Shown here piece after piece: positions 37,501 through 47,817 of a stretch of 61,808 bases of DNA. Source of the stretch: Phycisphaerales bacterium (GTDB taxonomy: Bacteria > Planctomycetota > Phycisphaerae > Tepidisphaerales > Tepidisphaeraceae); the NCBI GenBank assembly GCA_028291615.1, contig JAQGHM010000188.1, positions 1-61,808 on the forward strand. Direction: 5' to 3'. The notes under the pieces were generated by a model that searched no databases, was not told where the DNA came from, and saw nothing but the letters and a program-made list of their open reading frames with translations. How positions within the stretch are numbered: the first letter of the stretch is position 1; every line of letters begins with the position of its first letter. The translations under genes and the position numbers were made by a program.

Positions 37501-39102
37501 ATGGACATGATCCAGTCATTGGAGTCGCGCCGGTACATGAGCACGATTACGCTCACGAACGGTTATTACAACGACGTGTTCGTCGTGGGGCGAAGGAATC
37601 GGTCCGACGAAATCGTGGTGACCAACGACCCGAAGCGCGCGAGCAAGATCCTTGTCCTTGTTAATGGCATTGGGCAGAAATACGCACGCGTACCGTACCT
37701 GCGCCTGGATATATACGGTCGTGGCGGCGACGACCATGTGGTGATCGACCATTTCGCTAGTTGGGTAAGCGTGGTTTCCGGTGATGGGGGGAACGATGTA
37801 CTGGAAATCCGCGACCAATCGCCTCCCGCGACGCGCGGTGGGTACCCGTTCTTCCCCCCGTTCCCTTCTGCCCCGGCGCTGTTGGGAGGTGACGGGAACG
37901 ACCGCCTGGTTGGCGGCCCGTTCATCTCCGGTTCGCTCGACGGTGGCGACGGCAACGATACACTCATCGCCGGGGCGATGGGGGATCAAATGGACGGAGG
38001 GGCAGGTGATGACTCCCTAGTGGGGGGCGGCGGCGCCCAGCCTAGCTACCGGGAGGAACTTTACGGCGGTACGGGCAACGACACGTTGAAGGCCGGCGCG
38101 AATGGCGATTACCTTTACGGTGGACACGGCAATGATTCGTTGATTTCAGGGGCGGCGGGTGATGCACTGTCGGGAGGAAATGGAAATGACGTGCTGGTCG
38201 GGAGGAGCGCGGGTTCGTCGGTGTTCGATGGTGGGCGCGGCAACGACACGATTACTGGTACTGATGGTGCAGACACAATCGCGGCTGGCGAAGGGTTGGA
38301 CGTTGTGAACGGCCGTGGTGGAAATGACCTGATCAACGGTGATCTCGGCTGGCAAGTCTCTGAGTGGGACCTCGTCGGACCCGTCAATGACGTGCTTTTC
38401 GGCGGCCCCGGGGACGACACGATCTACGGAAACTCGGGAAATGATCAGGTCAATGGTGATGCCGGTGACGATCACCTCTACGGCGATCAGGGAGACGACT
38501 CCTTAATGGGCGGTGCAGGTAACGATACGCTCGGAGGCGATGCTGAGGGGATTACGGATTTCGAGTACCCGACCTGGACCCCGGGCAATGATCGTCTCGA
38601 CGGCGGCGCCGACGATGATTGGCTCGTCGGGCACGGGTGGAATGCCAGTGGCGAGAGTCCGGAGAAGGACACAATGACTGGCGGGCTTGGAAATGACGTA
38701 ATTGACGCACGCGAAGGTACGGGGGACGCCATTACGGATCGCGGTGCCGGAGATTTCGTACCCGAAGACGTCCAGGACATCTGGAATAATCTTGACGGTA
38801 AGCAGGTCACACTTTCAGTCTCGGTACCGCTCTTTTACAACCCGGCTGGGTTGCCGTTCCTATATGAAACGTCGCCCGAACTGTCGTTTTACACATCGTC
38901 GGACAATCAAGTCACTATCGTTGATTCGCCACAACATCCGTTCGTCGTCAAAGACCTCTTTCGAATTTGGGCGGTTCCAATTGATTCAAGCAATGTCGGG
39001 AGATATCAAATCAGCGGCGCAACAGTGAACGGCGTGTCAGTTGCAGACATCGCGAACTACCAGCCACGGGACGGCGATGTCATCGTTGTCGCCACCACCT
39101 GA
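37501..39102 (+). CDS. RTX-type calcium-repeat protein with N-terminal LESRR motif
   Basis: A 533-residue protein with about 20 copies of the GGxGxD nonapeptide (for example LLGGDGNDRLVGG, LDGGDGNDTLIAG, LYGGTGNDTLKAG, LMGGAGNDTLGG). These bind calcium and fold into beta-rolls outside the cell. There is no classic signal peptide. The N-terminus is MDMIQSLESRRYMSTITL, similar to the LEPR-XLL type motif found at the start of many planctomycete extracellular proteins and thought to be a targeting signal. The C-terminal 130 residues lack repeats and are a candidate beta-sandwich. Start ATG 37501 has AAGGGAAG upstream. It may be a surface or matrix protein. Confidence 0.85.
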   Translation: MDMIQSLESRRYMSTITLTNGYYNDVFVVGRRNRSDEIVVTNDPKRASKILVLVNGIGQKYARVPYLRLDIYGRGGDDHVVIDHFASWVSVVSGDGGNDVLEIRDQSPPATRGGYPFFPPFPSAPALLGGDGNDRLVGGPFISGSLDGGDGNDTLIAGAMGDQMDGGAGDDSLVGGGGAQPSYREELYGGTGNDTLKAGANGDYLYGGHGNDSLISGAAGDALSGGNGNDVLVGRSAGSSVFDGGRGNDTITGTDGADTIAAGEGLDVVNGRGGNDLINGDLGWQVSEWDLVGPVNDVLFGGPGDDTIYGNSGNDQVNGDAGDDHLYGDQGDDSLMGGAGNDTLGGDAEGITDFEYPTWTPGNDRLDGGADDDWLVGHGWNASGESPEKDTMTGGLGNDVIDAREGTGDAITDRGAGDFVPEDVQDIWNNLDGKQVTLSVSVPLFYNPAGLPFLYETSPELSFYTSSDNQVTIVDSPQHPFVVKDLFRIWAVPIDSSNVGRYQISGATVNGVSVADIANYQPRDGDVIVVATT

Positions 39103-39317
39103 TCAGATTTGCATCAGCGGCGACTTGAGGTCCGTGATGAATTTAGCCCGACCTACGTGGTGCAGGGGTTTGCTCCGGGGTGGCAGTTCAGCTTGGCGCA
39201 CGGTGGCATCTGTACGATGACGTCGCTGTCGAATGCCGTTGCGGTGCCGGAACCGCGGCTCCGGGATTATTGATGGCGCTCGCGGGTTGTGCGCTTCATT
39301 GCCGATAGCGCCGGCGC
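39103..39317. other. Gap between convergent genes, no gene seen
   Basis: 215 bp between the RTX-like gene and the M48 peptidase, which converge. No coding frame looks convincing; a GC-rich CCGGCGCTCAGCGTCGG hairpin near 39309-39332 is the only structure noted. Confidence 0.4.
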
Positions 39318-41978
39318 TCAGCGTCGGCCGGGCGAGGGCCCTCCGCCACCACTGCCTGAAGAAGGCGGGTGATATCCGCCGGGAGAAGGCGACGGCGAAG
39401 GGGGCGGGTTGTAGCCAGGGCGGGCGCGGTTGGGGGTGGCGTTGGGATTCGGCGGGGTGTACGGATTGAGGTTGAAGCGGTCGGGGTTGCCGGGGCTGGG
39501 GTCGGAGTTGTACGCGCGGGGCGAGAGGCGGAAAGGAGCGGGGCGGTATTCGTAAGACGAACGGGAGCCGCGCGAGCCGCTGTCGCTGGGCCAGCCCATG
39601 GCGGGGAGTTGGGGTGGGTTCAGGCTTAGCGAGACGAGGAAGACCAGCATGGCGAGGCCGGCGAAGGCGCGGATCGAGTAGCCGAGCCAATACTGTCGCG
39701 TGTTGCGGCGGGCTTCGGCGCGTTCTTTGGCGGTGTTGGCGGTTTCTTCATCCGTCGTCTTTTTTGTTGGGGCGGGGAGGTCAGGCAACGGTTCCAGGCC
39801 GAGGCCGCGCTCGATACGCTCGGCGTGCTGGGTGAGCTCGGCCAGAGCGCGATAGGTGAGATCGTAGAACTGATCGATCGCGGAATTGGAGGCGGCGTGG
39901 ACCGCGCCGGGGTCCTTCGGATCGGGGCGGCTGGGGATGAGGGCCTGGCCGACGGAGATGCCTTCGGTCGCATGGGCGAACGGGTAGGGGATGGCGTTGA
40001 GGCCAGACTTGAGTTCATCGAGGACACCGATCGCGTCGGCGTTGGCTTGGAGGATGCGGCGGACGAGCGGCTGGTACGGCTGGGCGTCGTCGTAGGCGCT
40101 GTAGTAGACGCGCAGGTGGAGCGCGAGCTCGCGGAGGCGCTCGGCCTTGGCGACGTGCGGCTCGAGCGCCTGGCAGAGGCGCGTGAGACGGGCGACGGTG
40201 CGGGACGAGCGCGCGCCCGCTGGCGCGGCGGTGGCGGGTTCATCGGCCCAGGGCGGCGTCTGAGCGAGGCGCAGGGCGGCGGTCAGGCGACGCCGCGCGG
40301 CCTTCTCGAAGGGGATGAGCTGCTTGACCGTGCGATGACGCTGCGGCTCGTGGATGCGCAGCTCGGCCTCGGCTTCATTGCGGAGCTTGACCGATCGCCC
40401 GCTGGAAAAGAGCGTGGCGAACTTGATCTTGGCGTGACCCAATACGGCGGCGGCGTTGGAGGTTTCGTACTGGGCCGCGGCATCCGGGTCGGCGAGCGAA
40501 ACCACCTCTTCGCGCGCGGCGGCGAGATCGCTGCTGAGAACGGCGTCCTCGCGCGGGCGCGCCGGACGCTCGGCGTCGGGCCCGGGAAGGATCGGGCGGG
40601 TGGCGGCAGCGCCGGCGCGGAAGAAGCGGCGGAGCGCGGCGAAGCTCTCGCGCTCGCCGCTGCGCTGCTCGACGAGTTCGGCGGTCGGCACGAGCTTGCC
40701 CGAGTCCAGGGCGTCGCCGACGAGCGAGCGATAGCACGCGCGGGTGGCTTCCTTTGAAAGCGCAGCGAGATCTTTAAAGAGATATTTGGCGGCGAAATCG
40801 CAGTTGACCAATCCGCCGGCGCCGGTGGCGCGGACGCTTTCGACGCGATCGGTGTGGCAGGGGTGGGTGTCGAACCAGTTCGTCTTTTCGGAGTCGATGA
40901 GCTTGAGGATGTCGTCGCGGTGCTCGGCGAGCTGGCGCGCGTGCGAGACGATCAGGCGCGGCAGATCATCCGCAAGCCGGCGCTGTTCCCAGGCATCGGC
41001 GAGATCGAAGTGGGCGCGGCGGGCCGCGATCGCGAGGAACGTCATCAGGCGGTTGGTTTTCAGGAATTCGCTGCAGCCGGCGATGTGAGCCTCAACGCGA
41101 TCAGCGTCGTACTCCATGCGGCGGAGGACGCCGCAGGTGAGCAGTTCGCCGCTGACGAGCATGAGCCAGAGAACGCCCCGCGCGGCTTCTATCAGCCAGC
41201 CGACGCAGCGGAAGAAAATGCGGCCGGGCAGGGAACGGGCGGAGCGCAGCCGGGCGAGTTTCTCGTCGAGTCGATCGCGCTCGAAGACAATGCGGGCGAA
41301 GAACGCGGACATGCGGCGGACGAAGTACGAGCCGGTCATGCCCGTTGACTGGTTGAAGTGCCCGAACTCGTGCGCGAGCACGCCGGCAAACTGGCGGATC
41401 GACATCGAAGCGGCGAGCGGCAGCCCGACGCGTAGGACGAGTTGTTTATCGAACGCCCCGGCGATGCCGGAGCGGCGCCGCGCGCCGGCGTTGGCTTCGC
41501 AATCGACCTCGATGACCGCGGGCGGATTGGCGCCCGTGGCGGCGCAGAGCTTGTCAACGAAGGCGAAGAGGAGCGGCTCATCATCGGCCGTGAGCGTGAG
41601 CAGACCGGTTTCGCCAGACCTGCGGCGAAAGAACACCGGCTTAACGAGGAAGAGCAAAAGCAGCCCACCGAGGAGCGCCATCGGCAAATGGAAGATGAAG
41701 TAGGGCCCGTGCGGGAGGGAGATGATGATCTGGTAGACGTGCCAGACGAGCAGCCACGCGAGAAAGGCAACGAGGGCGGCGTAGGCGAGGGTGATCAACA
41801 CGAGAAACGCGACGAGGAGGCCCATTGCGACGCCATAACCAACGGGCGCGTCCACCGGTGGCACTTCGACGTCGAGGGCGGCGAGGATGTCCTTGGGAAG
41901 CGGTTTGGCCTTGGGCGCGGCGGCGGCGGCGTTGGCGGCTTGACGCTTGGGCAGGCTTGGCGGCAGGGGTTTGGACAT
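39318..41978 (-). CDS. M48-family membrane metallopeptidase, long form
   Basis: An 886-residue protein. Two hydrophobic segments at about 50-80 and 90-120 precede the M48 domain, whose zinc site is H203-E-F-G-H207 with the third ligand E289 in MEYDAD. A helix pair follows (LIEAARGVLWLMLVSGELL). The remaining ~500 residues hold a helical region (LTRLCQALEPHVAKAERLREL), another membrane helix near 800 (FAGLAMLVFLVSLSL) and a Pro/Gly/Tyr-rich tail. M48 members such as HtpX cut damaged membrane proteins. The family is normally ~300 residues, so the long C-terminal extension is a special form. Start ATG 41978 (MSKPLPPSLP) has GGGG 5 nt upstream. Confidence 0.85.
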   Translation of the reverse strand: MSKPLPPSLPKRQAANAAAAAPKAKPLPKDILAALDVEVPPVDAPVGYGVAMGLLVAFLVLITLAYAALVAFLAWLLVWHVYQIIISLPHGPYFIFHLPMALLGGLLLLFLVKPVFFRRRSGETGLLTLTADDEPLLFAFVDKLCAATGANPPAVIEVDCEANAGARRRSGIAGAFDKQLVLRVGLPLAASMSIRQFAGVLAHEFGHFNQSTGMTGSYFVRRMSAFFARIVFERDRLDEKLARLRSARSLPGRIFFRCVGWLIEAARGVLWLMLVSGELLTCGVLRRMEYDADRVEAHIAGCSEFLKTNRLMTFLAIAARRAHFDLADAWEQRRLADDLPRLIVSHARQLAEHRDDILKLIDSEKTNWFDTHPCHTDRVESVRATGAGGLVNCDFAAKYLFKDLAALSKEATRACYRSLVGDALDSGKLVPTAELVEQRSGERESFAALRRFFRAGAAATRPILPGPDAERPARPREDAVLSSDLAAAREEVVSLADPDAAAQYETSNAAAVLGHAKIKFATLFSSGRSVKLRNEAEAELRIHEPQRHRTVKQLIPFEKAARRRLTAALRLAQTPPWADEPATAAPAGARSSRTVARLTRLCQALEPHVAKAERLRELALHLRVYYSAYDDAQPYQPLVRRILQANADAIGVLDELKSGLNAIPYPFAHATEGISVGQALIPSRPDPKDPGAVHAASNSAIDQFYDLTYRALAELTQHAERIERGLGLEPLPDLPAPTKKTTDEETANTAKERAEARRNTRQYWLGYSIRAFAGLAMLVFLVSLSLNPPQLPAMGWPSDSGSRGSRSSYEYRPAPFRLSPRAYNSDPSPGNPDRFNLNPYTPPNPNATPNRARPGYNPPPSPSPSPGGYHPPSSGSGGGGPSPGRR

Positions 41979-42110
41979 GAGGCCCCGTTTGGCGAAAGGT
42001 CGAAGTGTGGTCAATCGAACGACCGGGAGAAGATAACATGGGCAGGGCGGGGAGGCGACATAATTACTGCTAGTCGGCGCGGTGACGAAGCCGGCTGATG
42101 CAGGCGCAAT

Positions 42111-42142
42111 TAGAAACCCACGGAGGAAAGCTCCGTGGGTTT
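42111..42142 (-). terminator. Terminator after the mannose-isomerase-like gene
   Basis: Perfect 12-bp stem AAACCCACGGAG/CTCCGTGGGTTT (42114-42125, 42131-42142), loop GAAAG, followed on the minus strand by CTAATTG. The T content is inside the stem end, so it may work in both directions. It lies between two minus-strand genes and ends the upstream one. Confidence 0.75.
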
Positions 42143-42158
42143 ATAGGCGTTTTTAAAG

Positions 42159-43424
42159 TCAGAGTTTAACGTTGCCCGTATACTTCAGCGCCGGCGCTTC
42201 CGGATTCGCATCCGGCCCGAAATACCGCAACACCACCAGCGGCTCTGTCCCGCTCGTGTTCTCGTAGGTCACACCCGATTTCGCCGCGGCTTCCGTAACG
42301 AAGAATTCATCTTCCGTCAGCTCGAAGAACGCAATCATCTTCGGACTATTCAGCGGCAGGCCGTTGATCTTACCGCTCCCCTGCACGCAGATAATGCTCG
42401 TCGCGCCATTGTCCTTGATGGTGACTTTCTGGCCCGGGTTAACGGTGAGTTCCTTGGCCGTGAAGAGCTGTTCGCCGTAAACCTTACCGTAGACGATCCA
42501 CTTGTCTTCGAAGCCGTCCTTGCCGCCGCCGTGGTGGGTGATCGGCTCGAGGTAGTGGTTCTGCTTGAAGTGCGGATCGACGTTGGCTTCCCAGTCGAGT
42601 TGTTCGACGATGAAGTCGAGATCGTGATGTTTCTCCTTGGGCATGTCCTTGACGAGCAGCGCCCAGGGCACTTCGCGGCCTTCGACCAGGCTCTGGTACA
42701 TGCCGAAGACGTCGCTGCCCCACTGCGGCTCATACGTGCAGAGGCTGCCGGGGGCGTGGAGGATGCACGGGTGGATCAGCCAGCCGCTGCCTGGCTTGAG
42801 GCGATAGGCCTTGGACAAATCGAGGATGCCGTTGTCCCCCTTGTTCCAATCCTCAAGCGTCTTGCGCACCTGGGCCTTGGTGGTGCCGGGCTCGAAGCCC
42901 ATGAAGGTGTAAGGGAAATTGTTGCCGGTCGCGTTGTGTTGTGGCGGGAAGTAGTAGCTCTCGGGCTTCCCCTCCTGTCCGACAAGCTTGGCCTGCGCAG
43001 CCGACTGGTGCATGTGGTGCGGGATCGGCCCCATGTTGTCGAAGAATTTCGAGTAGACGGGCCACTTCTTGTACTTGCTGAAGATCGCGTCGCCGATGAT
43101 TTTTCCGCCCAGTTCCTGGACGACGTCGGCAAGTTGAAAGCGCTGGCCATCATGGACGACGTACGAGAGACCTTCGTCGGGCGTGCGATTGTCATTAGCG
43201 GCGGGCGTGGTTGAGCCGAACCAGCGCTCGTCGATGCCGCCGCGATTCAGGCCGAAGGCGTAAAGATCCTTGGGGTCAAGCTTGAGGCGCTTGCCTGGCT
43301 GGAGGAACGAGCGCGGCACCCAGCACGGCGCGAGGCGAAGGAGGCCGCCCGTGGCATTAAGCGCGGACTCCGCGGCGGACTTGACGTTGTTGGAAAGGGT
43401 CTTGAGTTGTTTGACGGAATGCAT
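42159..43424 (-). CDS. Class I mannose-6-phosphate isomerase-like cupin protein
   Basis: A 421-residue cytoplasmic protein. The metal-site pattern is PIPHHMHQS with later His/Glu, followed by a conserved FPYTFMGFEPGTTKAQV, the LKPGSGWLIHPCILHAPGS cupin strand, and a C-terminal cupin (VNPGQKVTIKDNGATSIICVQGSGKING). This is the plan of planctomycete proteins related to mannose-6-phosphate isomerase, which interconvert mannose-6-phosphate and fructose-6-phosphate or similar sugars. The substrate cannot be fixed. Start ATG 43424 lies 9 nt after GAGGAAACC. It is a single gene with a terminator at 42111-42142; the divergent DUF1549 gene begins 110 bp upstream. Confidence 0.78.
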   Translation of the reverse strand: MHSVKQLKTLSNNVKSAAESALNATGGLLRLAPCWVPRSFLQPGKRLKLDPKDLYAFGLNRGGIDERWFGSTTPAANDNRTPDEGLSYVVHDGQRFQLADVVQELGGKIIGDAIFSKYKKWPVYSKFFDNMGPIPHHMHQSAAQAKLVGQEGKPESYYFPPQHNATGNNFPYTFMGFEPGTTKAQVRKTLEDWNKGDNGILDLSKAYRLKPGSGWLIHPCILHAPGSLCTYEPQWGSDVFGMYQSLVEGREVPWALLVKDMPKEKHHDLDFIVEQLDWEANVDPHFKQNHYLEPITHHGGGKDGFEDKWIVYGKVYGEQLFTAKELTVNPGQKVTIKDNGATSIICVQGSGKINGLPLNSPKMIAFFELTEDEFFVTEAAAKSGVTYENTSGTEPLVVLRYFGPDANPEAPALKYTGNVKL

Positions 43425-43534
43425 GGGGTTGGTTTCCTCGTTTTGAGGGGGCCAGTATAGCTTTGAGCGAATCGAGCGGAAGAGGCGGGCGATCGGTCAA
43501 CGGGAGCGAAGAGTTTCGGGTAACCTGAAGGGCT

Positions 43535-46312
43535 GTGCGCTTTATGAAATTAGTGCGACCTGGAATTTTCGCCGCTTGTCTTTTCATCGTGGCGGCGACC
43601 AGCGCGCCAATCGCAGCGGCGGTGGATTATTCGCGCGATGTCCGGCCGATCCTCGAGAAATCCTGTTATTCGTGTCACGGGCCGGACAAACAGAAGGCCG
43701 AGTTGCGGCTGGACGTGCGGTCATTAGCTATGAAAGGCGGGGAATCGGGGGCGGCAATTGTGCCGAGTAAGTCGAGCGAGAGTTTGCTGATCAAGCTGGT
43801 GCGCGGCGAAGATGCCGACCGGGTGATGCCGGCGAAGGGCGCGCGGCTTAGCGAGGCGCAGATTGCGATCTTACGGGAGTGGATCGATTCGGGCGCAGCG
43901 TGGCCGGACGATGGGGTGCGGGTGGCGGACAAACGGGATCATTGGTCGCTGAAACCAGTGGTGCGGGTGGAGCCCCCCGCCGTTTCAAATCGAGCCTGGG
44001 AGAGGAATGCGATTGACCGCTTTATCCTGGCGCGGCTGGAAAAGGAGCATCTCGCGCCGCGCCGGGAAGCGGATCGGCGCACGCTGATTCGCCGGGTTTC
44101 GTTTGATTTAATAGGTTTGCCGCCTACGCCTGAGGAGGTGGAGGCGTTTATGACTGATCGGTCGGTTGATGCATATGAGAAGGTGGTCGATCGGCTGCTG
44201 GCGTCGCCGCGGTTTGGCGAGCGGTGGGCGCGGCACTGGCTGGATGTGGTGCGATACGGTGACAGTCACGGGTTCGAGATGAACCAGCCGCGGCCCAACG
44301 CGTGGCCCTATCGCGACTGGGTCATCCGCGCACTCAACGAAGACATGCCCTACGACCAATTCGTCCGCGAACAGATTGCGGGCGACGCGCTGGGAGCGGA
44401 TGCGGCGACGGGGTTTCTCGTCGCAGGGCCCTGGGATCAGGTGAAGAGCCCTGATCCGGCGTTGACAGCCCAGCAGCGCGCGGACGAGTTGCACGACATG
44501 GTGGCGGTGACGGGGAGCGCGTTTCTCGGGCTGACGGTCGGGTGCGCGCGGTGTCATGATCATAAGTTCGATCCAATCTCGCAGGTGGATTATTACCGCA
44601 TGGTGGCGTTGTTCGCGGGCGTGAGGCATGGGGAGCGGGCACTTCCGCTGACTGATGAATCCAAGCGGGAATTGGCGGCGTCGCGGGAAAAACTGGCGGC
44701 GGTGGAGGGAAAGCTGACGCCGTTTATTGTGAACAACAGGCTTGGGCTGACGGTGACATTTACGGAAAACGAAGAGCGTTTCGCGGCGGTGCAGGCGCGA
44801 TTCGTCCGGTTCACCATCTCGGCGACGAGCAATGCGATCGAGCCGTGCATTGACGAGTTGGAAATTTACACGGCAGAGGAAAAGCCACGAAACGCGGCGC
44901 TGGCGTCGGCGGGTGGGATCGCGACGGCGTCGGGAACTTACGCGGGAAATCCAAGCCACAAACTGGAGCATCTGAACGACGGGCGCTATGGCAATTCGCA
45001 GAGCTGGATTTCAAACCAGCGCGGGAAGGGATGGGTACAGATCGAACTGGCGGCGACGGCGCGGATCGATCGCATCGTCTGGGGGCGGGACCGCGAGGGT
45101 AAGTATCGCGATCGCTTGCCGACGAGTTACGCTATCGAGGTGGCGACCGATGCGGCGGGCCCCTGGCGCCAGGTTGCGGGAAGCGAGGCACGGCGGCCGT
45201 TCGCGGGCGGGGCGGCAGAAGGCCCGCGCTATGCCGCGGAGTCGGCGGGCGATCGGGAGGAACTCGCGCGTTTGCTGACCGAGCAGAAGTCGCTGAAGGA
45301 AACGGTGCAGCGTCTTGGCGAGGGAGCGAAGATTTACGCCGGGCAGTTCGAGCAGCCGGGGGCGACGCATCGGCTGAATCGCGGAGAGGCGTTGTCGCCC
45401 AAGGAGGCAGTGACGCCGGGTGGATTGGCGGCGGTCTTGCCCGGACTGGATTTGCCGGCGGACGCGCCCGAGCGCGAGCGGCGCGTGGCGCTGGCGAAAT
45501 GGTTGACCAATCCCGCGAATCCGCTGACGGCGCGGGTCATCGTGAATCGACTCTGGCAGCACCACTTCGGGCGCGGGTTGGTGGCCACCCCCTCAGATTT
45601 CGGCCACATGGGCGGCACGCCCACACACCCCGAGTTGCTGGACTGGCTGGCGTCGGAACTGGCGCAAGGCGGCTGGCGCATGAAGGCGATTCACCGCCTG
45701 ATCGTCTGTTCCGCCGCCTACCGCCAGTCCTCAGACTCCGATCCAACAGCGCGAGCCGCCGACGGCGACGCCTCTCTCCTCTGGCGTTTTCCACCCCAAC
45801 GCCTCCAAGCCGAATCAATCCGCGACTCGATCCTGGCCGTCTCCGGAAAACTCGACCTGACCGCAGGCGGCCCCGGCTTCGACTTCTTCAAGCCCAACAC
45901 AAATTACGTTCGCGTATATGAGCCGAAGGAAGACTTCAGCCCCGCCGAGTTCCGCCGCATGATCTACGCGCAGAAGCCGCGCCTGCAGGCGGACGGTGTA
46001 TTCGGCGCGTTCGATTGTCCGGACGCGGGCCAAACCCAGCCGCGGCGCGCAAGCTCGACGACGCCCCTGCAGGCGATGAACCTGTTGAACAGCCGCTTCG
46101 TGCTGCAACAATCAGAGTTTTTGGCCGAGCGCTTGCGGCGCGACGCCGGTGAAGACGCAGCGGCGCAAGTGGGGTTGGCGTTTCGGCTCGCGTTCGCCCG
46201 GGAGGTGACGGAGCGCGAGCGTGAGGCGGCGGTGGTATTGATCCGCGGCCACGGGTTGGCAGCGTTCTGCCGCGCCGTTTTTAACGCGAATGAGTTTTTG
46301 TATGTCCAGTAA
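43535..46312 (+). CDS. PSC1 / DUF1549 / DUF1553 secreted protein (pair 1)
   Basis: A 925-residue exported protein. After the signal peptide ([20 protein letters not shown]) comes a Planctomycete cytochrome C domain ([20 protein letters not shown], heme motif CYSCH at about 44-48). DUF1549 follows ([40 protein letters not shown]), then an F5/8-type (discoidin-like) carbohydrate-binding insertion at about 410-550, then DUF1553 ([49 protein letters not shown]). GTG 43535 or ATG 43544 may start it; AAGGG precedes both. It is followed by a DUF1501 gene that overlaps its end. The pair is typical of planctomycetes and may act in polysaccharide breakdown, though this is not proven. Confidence 0.92.
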   Translation: MRFMKLVRPGIFAACLFIVAATSAPIAAAVDYSRDVRPILEKSCYSCHGPDKQKAELRLDVRSLAMKGGESGAAIVPSKSSESLLIKLVRGEDADRVMPAKGARLSEAQIAILREWIDSGAAWPDDGVRVADKRDHWSLKPVVRVEPPAVSNRAWERNAIDRFILARLEKEHLAPRREADRRTLIRRVSFDLIGLPPTPEEVEAFMTDRSVDAYEKVVDRLLASPRFGERWARHWLDVVRYGDSHGFEMNQPRPNAWPYRDWVIRALNEDMPYDQFVREQIAGDALGADAATGFLVAGPWDQVKSPDPALTAQQRADELHDMVAVTGSAFLGLTVGCARCHDHKFDPISQVDYYRMVALFAGVRHGERALPLTDESKRELAASREKLAAVEGKLTPFIVNNRLGLTVTFTENEERFAAVQARFVRFTISATSNAIEPCIDELEIYTAEEKPRNAALASAGGIATASGTYAGNPSHKLEHLNDGRYGNSQSWISNQRGKGWVQIELAATARIDRIVWGRDREGKYRDRLPTSYAIEVATDAAGPWRQVAGSEARRPFAGGAAEGPRYAAESAGDREELARLLTEQKSLKETVQRLGEGAKIYAGQFEQPGATHRLNRGEALSPKEAVTPGGLAAVLPGLDLPADAPERERRVALAKWLTNPANPLTARVIVNRLWQHHFGRGLVATPSDFGHMGGTPTHPELLDWLASELAQGGWRMKAIHRLIVCSAAYRQSSDSDPTARAADGDASLLWRFPPQRLQAESIRDSILAVSGKLDLTAGGPGFDFFKPNTNYVRVYEPKEDFSPAEFRRMIYAQKPRLQADGVFGAFDCPDAGQTQPRRASSTTPLQAMNLLNSRFVLQQSEFLAERLRRDAGEDAAAQVGLAFRLAFAREVTEREREAAVVLIRGHGLAAFCRAVFNANEFLYVQ

Positions 46313-47777
46313 CCTTTCGCACACGGGCCGGGCACTGCTCGATCGCCGGGGATTTCTCGGGCGGTCGCTCGGCGGGCTTTCCGGGATCGCGTTGTCGCAT
46401 TTGCTATCGTCGCAAAGGTCGCTGGGAAGCGAAGCGCCCATCAGGCCGCTGATTCGGCCAGAGGCCCCTTATGCGGCGCGGCCGGCGCACGTTGCCCCGC
46501 GGGCGAAAAAGGTGCTGGTGATCTTCTGCTCCGGCGCGCTGTCACACCTGGATAGCTTTGATTACAAGCCGGAGCTGATCAAGCGGCACGGCTCGCCGAT
46601 GCCGGGTTCCGAAAAGTTGATCACCTTCCAGGGGGAACAGGGAATGCTCACGGCGCCGCTTTACGAATTCAAACGGCGCGGGCAGAGCGGAAAGTACGTC
46701 TCGAATCTGCTGCCAAACCTGGCGGAGATGGCCGACGAGATGTGCTTCATCCACTCGATGACCGCGAGGTCCAACACGCACGGGCCGGCGGAGAACCAGA
46801 TGGGCACGGGGTTCACGCTCGAAGGATTCCCCGCGATGGGGGCATGGGTCAGCTACGCGCTGGGCTCGGAGGCGGAGGATCTGCCGGCATTCGTAGCGAT
46901 CCCCGACCCGCGCGGCGTGCCCCAAACCGGGCCGGCGCAATGGTCAGCAGGCTTCCTGCCGGCGGTGTTTCAGGGCACGGCATTCAACGCGGCCAAGCCG
47001 ATCCCGCACCTGGCGCGGCCAACAGGCATCGCGCCCGCGACAGATGTGGCCAGCCGGGATTTCGCAAAGTTTCTGAACGACGAGCACCTGAAACGGCACC
47101 CGGACGATACAGTGCTGGCGGCACGGATCGCATCCTACGAACTAGCCGGGCGGATGCAGTTATCCGCCGCGGCGGTGGGAGATTTGTCGAATGAATCGAC
47201 GGCGACACGAAACCTGTACGGCGCGGACGATGCGAACGCGGTCAAGGCCGGTTTCGCGCAGAACTGCATCCTCGCCCGCCGCCTGCTCGAGCGCGGCGTC
47301 CGTTTCGTGCAGCTCTTCAACGGCTCATACGCCATGGGCGAAGGCGTCGGCAACTGGGACGGGCACAAAACGCTGCGGAAACAATACGACGTGCATGGGC
47401 CAATATTGGATCAGCCGGTAGCGGCGCTGCTAAAGGATTTGAAAGCGCGCGGCCTGCTGGAAGAGACGCTGGTGCTTTTCACAACCGAGTTCGGGCGGAT
47501 GCCGACGTTCCAGAAAGGCGCCTCAGGACGTGACCACAATCCCAAAGGTTTCACGGTGTGGCTAGCCGGCGCCGGCGTGAAGCGCGGGTTCACGTACGGC
47601 GCGACCGACGAGTTCGGCTATGAGGCGGTCGGAGACGTCACGACCATCTACGATTTACACGCGACATTGCTGCATCTGCTCGGATTAGACCACGAGCGCC
47701 TGACGTTCTATCACAACGGCATCGAGCGCCGGTTGACGGACGTGCACGGACGCGTAGTCAAAGAAATCCTAAGCTGA
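46302..47777 (+). CDS. DUF1501 protein with Tat signal (pair 1)
   Basis: A 491-residue DUF1501 protein, a distant alkaline-phosphatase/sulfatase superfamily member. The Tat motif is [12 protein letters not shown] near residue 16. Conserved parts include [55 protein letters not shown], and [26 protein letters not shown] with putative metal ligands (E, D, H). Start ATG 46302 lies within the last codons of the upstream gene; ATG 46290 is also possible. Always co-occurs with DUF1549/DUF1553 proteins in planctomycetes. Confidence 0.92.
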   Translation: MSSNLSHTGRALLDRRGFLGRSLGGLSGIALSHLLSSQRSLGSEAPIRPLIRPEAPYAARPAHVAPRAKKVLVIFCSGALSHLDSFDYKPELIKRHGSPMPGSEKLITFQGEQGMLTAPLYEFKRRGQSGKYVSNLLPNLAEMADEMCFIHSMTARSNTHGPAENQMGTGFTLEGFPAMGAWVSYALGSEAEDLPAFVAIPDPRGVPQTGPAQWSAGFLPAVFQGTAFNAAKPIPHLARPTGIAPATDVASRDFAKFLNDEHLKRHPDDTVLAARIASYELAGRMQLSAAAVGDLSNESTATRNLYGADDANAVKAGFAQNCILARRLLERGVRFVQLFNGSYAMGEGVGNWDGHKTLRKQYDVHGPILDQPVAALLKDLKARGLLEETLVLFTTEFGRMPTFQKGASGRDHNPKGFTVWLAGAGVKRGFTYGATDEFGYEAVGDVTTIYDLHATLLHLLGLDHERLTFYHNGIERRLTDVHGRVVKEILS

Positions 47778-47817
47778 CCACTCTTCGCCCCCAAGCTCCG
47801 AGGCAAATACTTGTCCT

